In this document: piece after piece, positions 20,321 to 31,479 of the stretch
How the letters are laid out: every line of letters starts with the position of its first letter
Numbering within the stretch: position 1 is the first letter of the stretch
DNA from: Mesotaenium endlicherianum
Lineage: Eukaryota; Streptophyta; Zygnematophyceae; Zygnematales; Mesotaeniaceae
NCBI GenBank assembly: GCA_009602735.1
Contig: WELA01005691.1
Coordinates: 246,280 to 310,279, forward strand
DNA: 64,000 bases
Reading direction: 5' to 3'
Program-made: the position numbers and the translations under genes
Notes under the pieces: model-generated
Databases searched by the model: none
What the model was told of the DNA's origin: nothing
The model's input: the letters and a program-made list of their open reading frames with translations, nothing else

Positions 20321-21314
20321 GGCATCATTCCCAACTACAGCAGCAACTGTGGTGCAGCAAGAGGTGTGGGACTTTCGTGTTGTCAAAAGTGCAACAAGTC
20401 TTTCACGCGGGCTATAGAAGTGGACCCTATGGGCTGGCTTGTTAGCTATAGAAGACGTGTCTATAGGAGGATAGACTCTACTTCTCAAGCAAGTGTCCGC
20501 GTTAGCGATGTGAATGTGCCTAAAAATTTGTTTGAGACTCTCTTTGCACATGTAGGCAAAAACGTTTCCCACTATATTACTAAAACCGAGCCCTTGTTGT
20601 CTCGTAGTATTCGAAGAGTGTGTTGGAGTGTAGAGGATTTGGATACTCTTCAATGCTTCCAATCTGTCAATTTTGATTTAGGCTATGGGGCTGCCAAATG
20701 GCTTCCAAAATCAAGAGAGGTGGATAGACTTGCAGATTACCCTCTTAGGATGTAAGCACATGGGCTTGAAGTTAAGGATGCCATGATAGAAGCAGCACAA
20801 CTTGCAAGAGCTAACCTGCTACAAAAGGAAAAAGAGAGGATCAAGAGAGAGGGAGAGAACCATAAGAGAGCTTGTGAGTTGCAAGAAGCTGCTAATTTAG
20901 CAAGTCGTGAGTTGAGAATGCAAAGGTCACAAGATATGCGCACACCTTTCTGAAGAAAAAGCAGATTTTGATGCTACTTTTACACCTCAACCTCCTACAA
21001 CCTCTAAGCTAGCTAAACAAGTTGCTATACAAGTCATGAGAGAGGCAAAAGCTAAGGTTGCAAATGAAGTGAGGCAAGTGCTTCAACCCAGAGAAGAGGA
21101 AGACAAGTTGATTGCGCAACAAGAGAACGAGCATGCTCAAGCAATGCAAACTTTGGTAAGAGAAGGCAAGCACTTGTTATCAAAAGAGCTTATGAGGAGA
21201 GCGCGCGAGGTAGCTGCCAATTTGAGAAAGACTCCAAGTATTCAGGTGAGCTGCATACATACAAGTTGTACATTTTATTTATTAATTCCTTCCAACACTA
21301 AGCACGTATTCTAG
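20321..21314 (+). pseudogene. Unrecognised coiled-coil protein, plus strand of the unclassified unit
   Basis: Two open blocks lie in one direction: 20,366-20,755 and, after a stop and frame changes, a helical stretch to 21,314. The first has a CQKCNKSF zinc-ribbon-like pair and a patterned RRRVYRRIDSTSQASVRVSDVN segment. The second (about 20,760-21,240) is a Lys/Glu/Arg/Ala-rich coiled coil (LQKEKERIKREGENHKRAC; LMRRAREVAANLRKT). A TATA-like box precedes the first ATG (20,321), but the reading shifts frame after about 30 residues. It converges on the minus-strand gene below. Family unknown. Confidence 0.45.
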
Positions 21315-21488
21315 CTACTCTATTTCTCCATCTGGTTCTTCTATGTCTGTTGGATCAGATCTTGTTACAACTGGTGCCAGCTGTCGTCGCTTGAACACCA
21401 TCTGCTTCCTCTTTTGTCTTTCAACTCTACTCATTGGTAGTTCTATGATGGTAGGTAGAGCTCTCTTTTCACTCTCTTGATGTGTTGT

Positions 21489-23624
21489 CTAGGCTATCCT
21501 CCCTTTGCTATGCACTCGTCCTGTAGCATCTACCATCACTTTTTTCTTGTTAGACTTGGCTGATTTTCTCCATTGATGCAATGCCTGTATACCTTCTCCA
21601 CTGAATTGATCTACGTCCCCATGTCTCCTGATCATATCCCCTATGTAGAACTTCAATATGTGCATGTACTCAGTAATGTGGTCTGCTGCGTTAGCTATTA
21701 CAAACTTGTCCTCAAAGTCTTCAGCAAGGGTCTCCACAAGAGAAGCTTTAGCTTCTCTCTCGTCGCCCGTGTCTAGTGCAGATATTGGCTCCATAAGGGC
21801 AGCCAAGCACACTCCGCTATTCTGCATCAGAAGACACAATTTGCCAGCTCTACAAAGTGCTTGAGAAGGCGGTGGCACTCCCGTCCAATGAAGCTTGGCT
21901 TGGCTGTCCTATTTCTCTTCTCCCCTTTCTTCAAGGCCTTCATAGCCTCCTTAGGTATTGATGCCTTCACCTTCTCTTTCAAGAGCTTGCAGAATTCACC
22001 CTCTTTGGCTTGCCCCGGTGGTAAGAATGCATACAAAGTTCTCTCATAAAGTGTAGCTGACTTTCTCAAGTTCAAGTGCAGTACGTTGACAACACAGTCA
22101 TTAGAAGGTATGTCAAACAATGGTGGCTTCTTGTGTCTCTGTTCCTGGTGCTGGAGTTGGTAATCCAATCTAGCCTTAGTGCTCTCCTTCTCTGGCTTGC
22201 CTCGTGTCGTCTTCATGATGTCCTTGTCCAGGTCTGACATACTCTTAAAATATTTTGAGAAGTGAGGACACGTCATCGGCAACTTGCCCAAGTCAGGAGC
22301 ATAAGCTGCAGCCTTCATCCCCTCCATGATGCGAAGGGCACCGCGGTGACACCTGTTGTGGATGTCCATCAACGTGCAGAAGCACCATAAGCACGGGTAT
22401 GTTGAGCTTGCTCCAGTCAGCCCAAACAAGCTGTTACTAAATCTATGATTGCCACCCTGATAAAACTTGACTCTGAATAGGTTCTTTCCGACATGCAGGC
22501 CTATTTCTTTCACCAGACACTCTCTGTATGCTATTGTAGTCATCCTGACCTTCAAAGCATACGAGGGTGCAGGTATTAGCTGCTGAGTTTGTCACGCCCA
22601 AGCTGTCCTTTGTTATGACTTTTGATAGGTATTATAGTCTGGTCTACTCCCCTGTGTAGTGCTGCTGCGTCTTCTATAATCTGCACCCTTACTACTCTGC
22701 CTGGTTGGAGCTACAATTGTACTATGCTTTGTCTTGAAAATTCTTGCAAAGGCAAGGTCACTGCCAGCCCATCTGCACTCTCTTGAGGTCCCACTTGAGC
22801 GTAGATCTTGGCTGCCAGGTTCTCTACTTTCCTCCTGCAAGGCAGCTTGGAGAGGGTAATCTTGGTCCTCTTGAGGTACTTGGGCTCCCATAGTCCTGTT
22901 GCTTGAGAGTATGTCTTTGACATGATGTTGACAAGCATTTGGTATTGCTCTTGAGAAAGCTTTAACTTGTACTTGATAGCTAGCCCTAACCTGTCGTCCC
23001 ACTGCTCCTCTGTTTGCTTCACTGTGGCCTCCTCTATGATTGGCTTCAGGTGCAATTTTGTTGTGATAGCTTCCAGCATGTCTTTGTTCTTTGGCTTGTT
23101 CAAGAAGGCTGTCAATGACTTGCTCATGTTTGTCTCACATCCAAAGTTGTCCCCATAAATAGCTTCACGTTCTTGCTCATTCTTGGCCATGTTCTTGCAG
23201 ATTCTCCACGTACTCTACAACGCTTTGCTGGAGGAATTTGAGAGCCTGCCATTGACACCTTTTGCTTCAGGTACCTTATCTCTCTCCTAGTTCCTCTCAA
23301 GTCTTTCTTCATGCCCATGAATTGCCGAGCAACCTGTACCTCCCTATCGGCTGCTTTCCTCTTCAGGCTTCTGTTTTCTTCTGCATATATTAGCATTTCA
23401 GACTGTTATCTCTTTTCTTTACTCTCTAGCCTCTTTGAACTATCTACAGATGCTTTCTCAACACCTGCTTTCTTCCTCTTCAGATATCTGCCACCTGTTC
23501 CTCTAGGCATGTTTGTGTTAATCTGCACTCTTGGTAATTTTACTCTATTGGGTTGATCATGATTCTTTTTGGCTCTTGGAGAGGCTGCAACTTCATCTTT
23601 GGACACAGACTCTACAGGATCCAT
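21489..23624 (-). pseudogene. Unclassified transposase-like protein, minus strand
   Basis: It starts at ATG 23,624 and continues through several frames. A basic N-terminal region (RGTGGRYLKRKK) comes first, then a coiled coil (EENRSLKRKAADREVQVARQF). A segment with LKLSQEQYQMLVNIMSK follows (about 22,950). The central block has FSNSLFGLTGASSTYPCLWC (about 22,420) and NDCVVNVLHLNLRKS (about 22,090). The C-terminal block reads HITEYMHILKFYIGDMIRRHGD and FSGEGIQALHQ (about 21,600). From memory, the GLTGASSxxPCxWC pattern recurs in uncharacterised transposon-associated proteins of other eukaryotes, and the spaced acidic residues would suit an RNase-H-fold transposase. Both points are inference. 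Frameshifts near 23,180, 22,600 and 21,860 make it a pseudogene. Confidence 0.5.
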
Positions 23625-23649
23625 GATGAAAAGACCTTCTGTATGAATG

Positions 23650-25090
23650 TGTACGGCGTTACAGGCGGATTGGTAGGTAGGTAAGTGGTAGAATGTTGGT
23701 TCAGCAGATTTTTGGCAGTTTTATTTTTTGATTTTTTAAATCAGAGATTTATAATTTGCATTTGTGGAAGACATTTTTGTTTAATCATGTAAAGTTCACT
23801 CGTGTCTACACACCAAAAATGTGACATAGATTGAGATGCACATGTAGCAGGACTTATGAGGGTGAGAAAACTAAAATGGCAATTTTTTTACGTTTACTTT
23901 TGATTAAAGTTTAGAAAACTGTTCAAGTTCGAAAACACCTTCAAATTTTAAATTTGAAAATGTTATGCAACTTCCTTACATAGAAGAACAGTCATGCAAA
24001 GTTATAGCATCAAACAATGCCAGGTTATTAACATATGCCACTGAACACATGCATTAAAGAGAGTCACTTTTAAAGAAGTAGACGACTTATCGCCTAATTT
24101 TGCATATATAGCTTATGGGCCCTATCTTGGACTGTGGTGCTTAGAATGGGCTTTACCTTGACCAGAAGCACTATGGGGGGGTTCAAAATCTAGTAGGATC
24201 ATTTTCAGATCCGTACTCCAAGTGTTTTTGCATTGTACGGATTGGCATGCGTCACATGTGCGAGAAACTCCACATGTCACATTTTGGAGGCTCACAGCTT
24301 GTGTAGTTTGATGCAAACTGAATTTTTTCTTCTTTCATGGCTACCCAGTAGGGTCCTTAATGCCTCTTGAAAATCGGGGGGGAGTCAAGAAAGTGGAGTA
24401 CAAGTTATGGCCATCCGTAGGAAGTGATAAAAAGTGCAACATGTAACAATTTTCCAATTATCGCTTACTTTTGTAGATTTTGTTTTGTGTGCATATCTTG
24501 GGTCTCAATGAATGGATGATCCAAAACTTCAACAATAGCTCTATGAGGGCATAAAAAATCCAACACGTGGAAATACGTTGTATAACGTGCTGCTCATGGA
24601 CCTATACGCAAGTTCTAATTAACTAGGCTCCTATCACACTTCAGAATACAAAATATGCGACCTAGTCGATAGGACTTGTCCGTGAAGGTTGAGACCAACC
24701 AGCTAATGAACTGTGCCAGTATACATCAATTTTACACACCCCACTTGGTGGTCAAAAAACCGATCTTCTTGTAATAGACAAAGTCATAGTCAAGTACGTG
24801 GTAGATCAGAGTACAACACAACACATTTAATGATGGGGTATCCTCCCGCCTTTCACGACAGGGTGCAAGACGTGTGTGCGGAGAAGAATATTAGTATGCG
24901 TATGGAGAGAGATGGTAGCCACTGTTATAGCTACACTTTGTTAAAAACAAGTTATGAGGTGCCAGCCGAGACACACTATGAGGGGACAATCAGTAGGGGA
25001 TTTTTGTTGGACGTGCTTGGAGGAGTCCTCCCGCCTTTTAAGACAATAACTTGATTCTTTGGCCTGTGTCACAACTCGTGCAATATTCCT
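23650..25090. other. Mostly non-coding; one unexplained open frame
   Basis: 23,650-24,700 is AT-rich and shows no gene. A plus-strand frame at 24,713-25,054 (113 residues; TSYEVPAETHYEGTISRGF near the end) looks protein-like but matches nothing I recognise. The region lies where the protease-RT spacer of the minus-strand gypsy element would be, so it may be an antisense shadow. Confidence 0.35.
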
Positions 25091-25098
25091 TGACTTGC

Positions 25099-25650
25099 TC
25101 AGACATGCCTGGCCAGACCTAAGAGCAAATTAAACTCCTCACGAAGTAAGACATCATAGGCTGTAGACTCGGTGACCATGCATTGTGCATAAAGGGTGGC
25201 GGCAGCCGGAGTGTAGGCATTAAGGGTAATGGGAATACGGCGATGGGTTTGGTAAGCAGTGTGGTTTAGAGAAGACATGGCAATAGAAACAGAGTTTGGA
25301 CAAGGCTTGAGATTGGACGCAGTACACAAAGGTGGTGACACATAAATGCCCCAAGAAGGACCGGCTACGCCCCGGTATTGCGAATGACCACACGATGCAC
25401 GTGACCATTGATGAGGAAAGAGGCATGCTGGTTATCAAGCATCACATTAGGAGGCAATGTACCCTGCCGCTTAAGAGAAGTGAGAAAAGAACAAGGAGGA
25501 ACTAACCTCGAAGTAGGCGTACTTTGCAAAGAAGCGAGAGTGAAGGAAGGAGCGACGAAGGGCAACCACCTGTTAGAAGCGATATCACCGTAGGGGAAAG
25601 CACGCCTACAGCGGCGCCGCGCGAGAACGGCTGGCAAAATGCGCTGCAAA
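25099..25650 (-). pseudogene. Gypsy aspartic protease region, active site lost
   Basis: The minus strand carries LINGHVHRVVIRNTGA, then after a stop PSWGIYVSPPLCTAS and TPAAATLYAQCMVTEST followed by AYDVLL. This is the retropepsin fold that precedes RT in Ty3/gypsy pol. The catalytic DTGA reads NTGA (AAT at 25,377-25,379), one G-to-A change from Asp. A stop follows at 25,365. No RT is found to its left. Confidence 0.65.
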
Positions 25651-27950
25651 CGCCCACATGGGAGACGAGTAATTTGCTAAAACGTTTACATCGACAGGTA
25701 CAGGAGGCGACTGAGGGGACGTGCGCGACGGAACATGTAGGTTGGCGGGTATGCAAGACGGCTGAGGGGACGGTCAGCGGCAAGGTAGCTTGCGCGTGAT
25801 GTCTTGTTGTGCCTGCGCAAAAGCCGCGGAGGAAACAGTGAACACGAATGGAGGAAGTAGCGTGCCGCCTTGCAGCTTGGAAGCAAGCGGCGGAATGATC
25901 AAAGCAAGACAAGGGAGAAAAGGGGACGATGTCTGAAGAAAAACAAAAACAACGGGTGGGGGAAGTAATTAATTTGGAGGACTCGGATCAAGTGGGGCTA
26001 CAGGCTCTTGTTGGCGAGGCAATGGAATCGTCCTCAAATCAACGAGCAAAGGTCACCTAACCGATACAACGAGTGACCTTTTACGGAAAAGACACAGAGA
26101 CAAACTCCAACAATTCCACAGGAGGACACGAATTCCGTGAACGTTAGCATAGGAGGAGTTGGCCAGTACAAGCGGCTCCAAAGGAAGTGGCTTCACAGCA
26201 AGTCGCGCAAACAGGGCGGCCAATGCAGTTGAAAGAGGGTTGATGCCGGCACGGGCTGGTGTGGAAGGACGCCGCGGGGCAAGTTGTCCACCACTTGCTC
26301 GTAGGAGGGAGGCGGCACCAGGTCTCGTGCCACTGATGCTGCCACTACTTGCAAGTGGTCGCACACTTGCTGGGCCTGCAGTTGGGCCGCACTGACATCC
26401 CCTGGAAGAATAATCAGGGTACTTGCAGCCACCCCACTAGCACGTGCATCCCGCATTGGCACCGGCAACCGCGCGTGAGGTAGTCCTTGGGTATCATCAG
26501 GCTCAAGCAAATCAAAGGACAAAGATAGCTGCGCGGATTGCTCGAAACGACGGGCATGGTCGAGCTTGACAACAGAGCTTACCGCAGTCTCATGCGCTGC
26601 CACCCGGCGACTGTGGTCTGTGTGCATACCCGCTACCAGGTTGCTGGCCTTGTCCTCCCACACACAATGTGCACCGTCATGGTGCCGAGAAACCAGTACG
26701 GATAGGCTCGAATCGGACCATAGGTAGGAAGTGGATGCAGATAACCATATTGAGCAAGATTAGGATCAGGTTGAAATCCGACGCGGCGATGCATGTTTTG
26801 ATACTGGCTTAGGGTATGGCAACCAACTGTTGGCGCTTGAAAAAAATCCTAGAGGGTGAGGTTAGAGTGAGAATTACGCTTAGGTTTTGGGTCAGGGATA
26901 AGGTTAGGGTGAGGACCCGGGAGCGCAGCCTGGTATGCAGAATAGAATGGACTTGGAGCATGAGACAAGAAGGAGGGAACCAAGGACGACGTAAATGGCA
27001 AAGAATATCCTGCAAAATTGTTGCGTAGGGACGGAAACCTATATGCTTCAGTGTCAAAATGGGCAAAAGCTAAGGGGGGAAAAGCATAGAACGAAGGTAC
27101 TTGGACTGCTTGAGATGCAGAGAGAAGAGAGGAAGGTGTGGTAACCTTGAGGGGTTTGAATATCCATCCAGTAGAAGTCGGGTGCCGATGCAAGAAGAAA
27201 CACATCTCCACCAGGTGACTCTTCGGACGGCAATGGTTGGAGACAGGGATGACGCACGTAGGTGCAATGGCGGGCCCCACTCTTATGGTGTTAGAGGGCG
27301 TGGAGGGGAACTGCAGTGCATGTGTTGTACTGCTGCACCCTGAGCAGGCCAACGCTTGACTTGCGTTGCTGCCTGAACAATCTCTATATGCTCAGCCAAC
27401 AGGGACACGGTAAATACGCTACGCTTGTGCAACTCGGTGAGGGCAAGATGGTGGATCAGCGATGCAAACAGAGCCAACGAAGGAGAGAAAGCACTCATGA
27501 AATTGATGCAAGCTTGCGTGACATACATGCCTCTGTTCACTCTGAAATCGGTTTGGCCAAATATAAAAACTAACTTCAAAAAACGCCCCAGGAATTGGTT
27601 TTACGCCCATCTACGCCCAGGGCGTAGAAGAATTTTTCTACATCACGTGAGGAAATTGAAGACGTGATCTCTGAAACAACAGGCATAAAAAGTATATCTA
27701 CGCCAAAAGGCAAAGACTGTGATCGAGAACGTTTTTTCGCCTGCGATCGAAGGAAAATTTCTTCAATTCGAAAATGGAGAAACTTCTTTGCCTCATGCAA
27801 AATGCACCATGCAATTTTGGGCTAAGTACGACAACCGTAACCAAACCAAGGATTGAAATAGTCACAGAAGCTATCTCCTGATTGGTTGGTGTTGAGTTTG
27901 AGTTTGCCCATAATGTTATCATGGACTACTTGGTCACAAAAGTCCAAACA
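25651..27950 (-). pseudogene. Gypsy gag and leader region, degraded
   Basis: On the minus strand, 26,663-26,193 reads as a gag-like helical region (HETAVSSVVKLDHARRFEQ..., PPPSYEQVVDNLP). Upstream (27,352-26,849) is a Pro/Ser/Phe-rich segment, and 27,579-27,283 has FRVNRGMYVTQACINFMSAF. The order and direction fit the gag half of the element whose protease lies at 25.1-25.6 kb. Motifs are weak and frames are broken, so boundaries are approximate. Confidence 0.45.
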
Positions 27951-27959
27951 AAAAAAAGC

Positions 27960-28620
27960 AAAAATTAGCTTCAGTTCATTTGCAAAGATACCGGGTGACA
28001 GAGTTGGCCTGAGTAAAAGCGGGCAAGGGGCCCAAGGAACTTCAGAGTTCCTTGGCCTTAGTCGCCGGGCGGCAATTGTGGCCTTGACGGGACCTATTGC
28101 CTTTGCCCGTTACAAGTTAGCAGGCAAAGGGCTAAAGTAATCGGGTCGCAGGGATGGCCCTGACAGCTGTCGCTGTCCGATTACTACTGTCAGCAGGCAC
28201 CAGGCGCGTGTCACCGGGCGACACAGGTGACCGAGATAGCCCCGTCCCAAGTAGAATAAATCTCGCTCTTGCCCGGGCAAGAAGGCAAAACGCGTCAACG
28301 AAACGACGCGACAGAGAACGCCGGCGAGACGGCGTCGACCGAGACGCTGAAAAGGCCAAAACGCGTCGACGAAGAACGCGGAGTAATCAAACGACTTCTA
28401 TACCTATAATAAAGTTGGTCATCTTTGGCCTGTTTGGAATGACTTCCAAATGGGTGTCAAGAGAATTTTGTCTTTTGCTCTTGGTTGCTAAGTCCTTCGG
28501 GGTTAAACTCCTCAAGCCCTTGACAATGTTAAGCTACTCAGTTGTTATACCTTTGAGGCGGGCGGGTTCTTGAGATAGCCTTTTGTAGGCAAGTCCACTA
28601 TCAACCCACTCCCATAGTCT
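27960..28620 (-). repeat. Probable LTR or leader of the 25-28 kb gypsy, CpG-dense
   Basis: No coding pattern. It includes a perfect hairpin around CAAGGAACTTCAGAGTTCCTTG (about 28,037), a TATAATAAAG box on the plus strand (about 28,405), and 20 CpG dinucleotides between 28,291 and 28,381. Its place, upstream of the gag remnant on the minus strand, suggests LTR or leader. The second LTR is missing, so this cannot be proven. Confidence 0.35.
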
Positions 28621-28774
28621 CACCATTCAACGAATTCTCCTATCTCTTCAATAGATACGTGTGAATCATATCCTCATGTGTTTACTCATTTTTTCGGACA
28701 GTGCAAGCGTGTTGGCGTGACTAAAGCCGCACATTATAACAAATTGAAAATCGGATTTTTGTTGTCAGAACACA

Positions 28775-29282
28775 AATGTCCATATCTTGGCTTGAATGCT
28801 GTCTTCTCTATGTCCAGTTTTGCCATGCGAATCTGGTGGTAGCCGCTCTGTAAGGCAATCTTTGTGACGTACTTGGCTCCAACCAGCCGGTCCACGAGCT
28901 CATCCCTGCGCGGCAGCGGGTATCGATTCTTGAAGGTGATCTTGTTGAGGGCGCGTTAGTCCACACACATCCTCAAGGAACCATCTTCCTTCAAGACAAA
29001 TAGCACCCGGCTTCCAAATGGCGACTTGCTAGGATGAACGAAGCCATGCTCCAATAGCTCCTTGATTTGCTTTTTGACTCCGTCTAGCCCCGTGTATGAC
29101 ATCTTGGACGTAGGCCGAGAGATGATCCACACATTTTGCATATGATGGTGGGGGCTCTTGACCGGGTACGGGATGCGCCACAGCTTGATGTACAGTCGCT
29201 TGATATTTAGGCCACCATGATGTTGCTGCTCCTCTGAGCAAGGTAACAGCAAAAGGGACGTAGTCCTCCTCGGGTACTTCAA
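28775..29282 (-). pseudogene. Gypsy reverse transcriptase N-terminal fragment
   Basis: The minus strand gives KKQIKELLEHGFVHPSKSPFGSRVLF, RMCVD, stop, then [16 protein letters not shown] and [22 protein letters not shown]. These are the opening motifs of Ty3/gypsy RT. It breaks off before the YxDD box at about 28,775. It is fused upstream to gag by a deletion near 29,150-29,200 that removed the whole protease region. Confidence 0.82.
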
Positions 29283-29736
29283 GGAAGGAGAGGTAATGGT
29301 AGAGCCACAGATTCATTCTGGCTCCTCTCCCATGATTGAAAGTGTCGGGTTCGTTAAGCTTGATGAGTTTTCTTGCTTTTTTAGACTCTTGTGGAGGCGC
29401 TTGAGCCGGGGCTGGATTTTGAGCGTTGCTCGCAATAGGGGCAACCATGGCAGTCATAGCTTCTCTTGACGCTTGCACGGTTGCTTCATAGGTGGCCAAG
29501 CCCACTTGGTTGTTGACGGTCATTAGGAAGGCTGCCCATTCATTTGCGAGAACACCTTATGGTGGGGTCAACTTTGCTATAGCGGCTGCCACGGGATTTG
29601 ACGGTGCTCCTCCTTGTGGTGCTTCTTGTTGTTGCAGATTTTCTTGAGTGGGCTCTCCCAACAGCGCTGGAGGAGGGTCTCTTGGAGAGGAAGGGCTTCC
29701 TTCGAAAGCTTGCTGTTGGTCTTGAGGATCGACCAT
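29190..29736 (-). pseudogene. Gypsy gag fragment fused to RT by deletion
   Basis: The frame opens at ATG 29,736 (MVDPQDQQQAFEG). It has a Pro/Gln-rich N-terminus with a stop, then KLNEPDTFNHGRGARMNLWLYHYLSFLE and FAVTLLRGAATSWW, the usual gypsy capsid pattern (FxG...W...Y). The ATG lies 24 bases from the primer site. It runs straight into the RT fragment with no zinc knuckle or protease. Confidence 0.75.
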
Positions 29737-29760
29737 CTTCTTGTGCTACCAAAGTGCCTA

Positions 29761-29772
29761 GCTCTTATACCA
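29761..29772 (-). other. Primer binding site of the 28.8-30.3 kb gypsy
   Basis: On the minus strand this reads TGGTATAAGAGC, one base from the canonical initiator Met-tRNA site. It sits directly inside the first copy of the LTR end. The LTR end and this site are partly duplicated (TTATACCACTGTAGTAAAAC twice, 29,765-29,806), with an undetermined base at 29,786. Confidence 0.75.
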
Positions 29773-29795
29773 CTGTAGTAAAACTNTTATACCAC

Positions 29796-30297
29796 TGTAG
29801 TAAAACAAATAGATAAAGTACTTAGTGAAATATGAGACTTGATTCATTCAAGATTAGGATCTTTTGAACACAAGTGGTAGCCACTTGAAACAGAGATGGC
29901 TTCTTATAGTTATTATATTTGTGGAAGTTGGCAAGTACAAGAGTGATTCTCGAATGTCTTTCTATGTTTTTGCTCTTGTTTATATCCTTGCTACTTAAGT
30001 AATTTCTAGGAAGGTGTATGTTGATGTGTTGGCACCCAACACATTCCAAAACTTGCCATTTCTTACTAGAATATGTACACATGTCCTTTTGACCTAAACA
30101 TGGCACATTCGATATTTGCCACATGGAGTTCTTCTAATTCCTTCCTTTAACTTTGAAAGTACCTTAGAAGGTTCAAAGGATTTGAACCAAGGGACTACAG
30201 TATCTATTCACACTTGACTCCACACAATACTACTGCAAATATATTCAAAAGCATTAAAATATATACAAACTAATACTTTATAACTCAAATCACTACA
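29796..30297 (-). repeat. Gypsy LTR (502 bp), minus orientation
   Basis: Its ends are TGTAGT on the minus strand and ACTACA at the other end. It matches the segment at 60,604-61,101 along its whole length, including a GATGTGTTGGCACCCAACACA-type palindrome (about 30,030). It is the 5' LTR of the minus-strand element with gag at 29.2-29.7 kb. It is inserted into the RT of an older gypsy: the frame ending LSPLELQEMK is cut at 30,298. Confidence 0.85.
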
Positions 30298-30739
30298 CTT
30301 CATTTCTTGTAGTTCAAGTGGACTTAGACGGTAAATTGGCCGCCAAGTCGGTTTAACATCACAAACTAGAGGGATTGTATGACCAGTAGCACAATTGGGT
30401 GGCAAAATTGAGGGTATGTCAGGTGAAAACGCTGACTCGAAGTTCTGTAATAATGTAGACATTTGCTTCGTGAATGTGACCACATGGTTTGCAATCTCAA
30501 AAGGAATTTAATTAGAGTCCTCAACGGTCAGTGTCTCAGTATTCCGTAGAAAACATGTTGACCTTGCTTTGCCAAGCGCCAAGCTTGCTTGATGGACATT
30601 ACAAGACTTGGTTTCATAAATTCTATTTCCAAACTTGGCTTGCGAGACGTAAGGGTAATCTTACAATCTCCCTTGCAAATGATGCATATATTTTGACCGT
30701 AGTCTAAGGGTCAAGCGTTTGCGTAAGCCGTGTGTAACC

Positions 30740-30975
30740 AAGAATCGCGTCATTACCATCAGGCAAGTTCGTTACATAGAACGTCTCGTGGCCATGGTAA
30801 GATTGAATGCGAGTTGGCAATTCGATTGTCCCAATGGTGTTAGTTCAAGAACCATCGCCAAGGCGTAGTTGTTCAACTTTTGAGTTGAGAACGAGCTTCA
30901 ACGCTTGTGCAAATTGTGCACTAATGAAGGTGGTGGAAGCACCTGAATCTATAACACTTTTGCAGACCTAGTTAA
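30740..30975 (-). pseudogene. Gypsy aspartic protease with intact DSGA
   Basis: The minus strand reads SVIDSGASTTFISAQFAQAL, then VEQLRLGDGS, followed by a stop. It is a retropepsin with an intact DSGA active site, homologous to the protease at 36.84 kb in the nested plus-strand relative. It processes gag-pol. The domain is decayed downstream. Confidence 0.7.
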
Positions 30976-31479
30976 GATGGAAGTCTCAAATGTACTTAAA
31001 AATAAGGAGTTGCGATGCAAAGCAAACAAAGTCATCGCCTCGAGAGGACTGTTTGAAACGAACAAACCATTTGGTAAATGTCCACTTTGAACATGTGTTT
31101 TTTAGGAAGACGCGATACACGATGGCTTCTTAAAATCACAATCGGTGTATGTGCAGCAATATATATGGGTGCAAAACATTTATGCATTTTTTGTATACAA
31201 TACAAGTGTGCGTAACACTGTTCAAGGTTAGAGTCATGCGACTGAAAATGCAAGAAAATCCAAGCTTGGATGCAATCAAGTTCCGTAACCCCAGCAAAGG
31301 TCAACACGCGCATACCAATATAATCATAACAATGTACATTAATATTGAGTACGCCAAAGAGAACAAGGAGTTTAGGTGCATAAGAAAGCATCAACAATAT
31401 CTTGCTCACTTAGTAATGTTGGTACTAGCTCAGATGGAGGCTCTGCGACTGGCTCCTGAGCTACTCTTTTGAAGGACTC

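Noticed and set aside
24713-25054. 113-residue plus-strand frame as a gene
   Set aside because: It looks protein-like but has no recognisable motif. It is kept only as a note within the surrounding region.
26850-26930. Telomere-like words (GGTTAGGGT, TTAGG)
   Set aside because: The words are irregular, interrupted and few, and they overlap the gag-like minus-strand frame. This is not a telomeric array.
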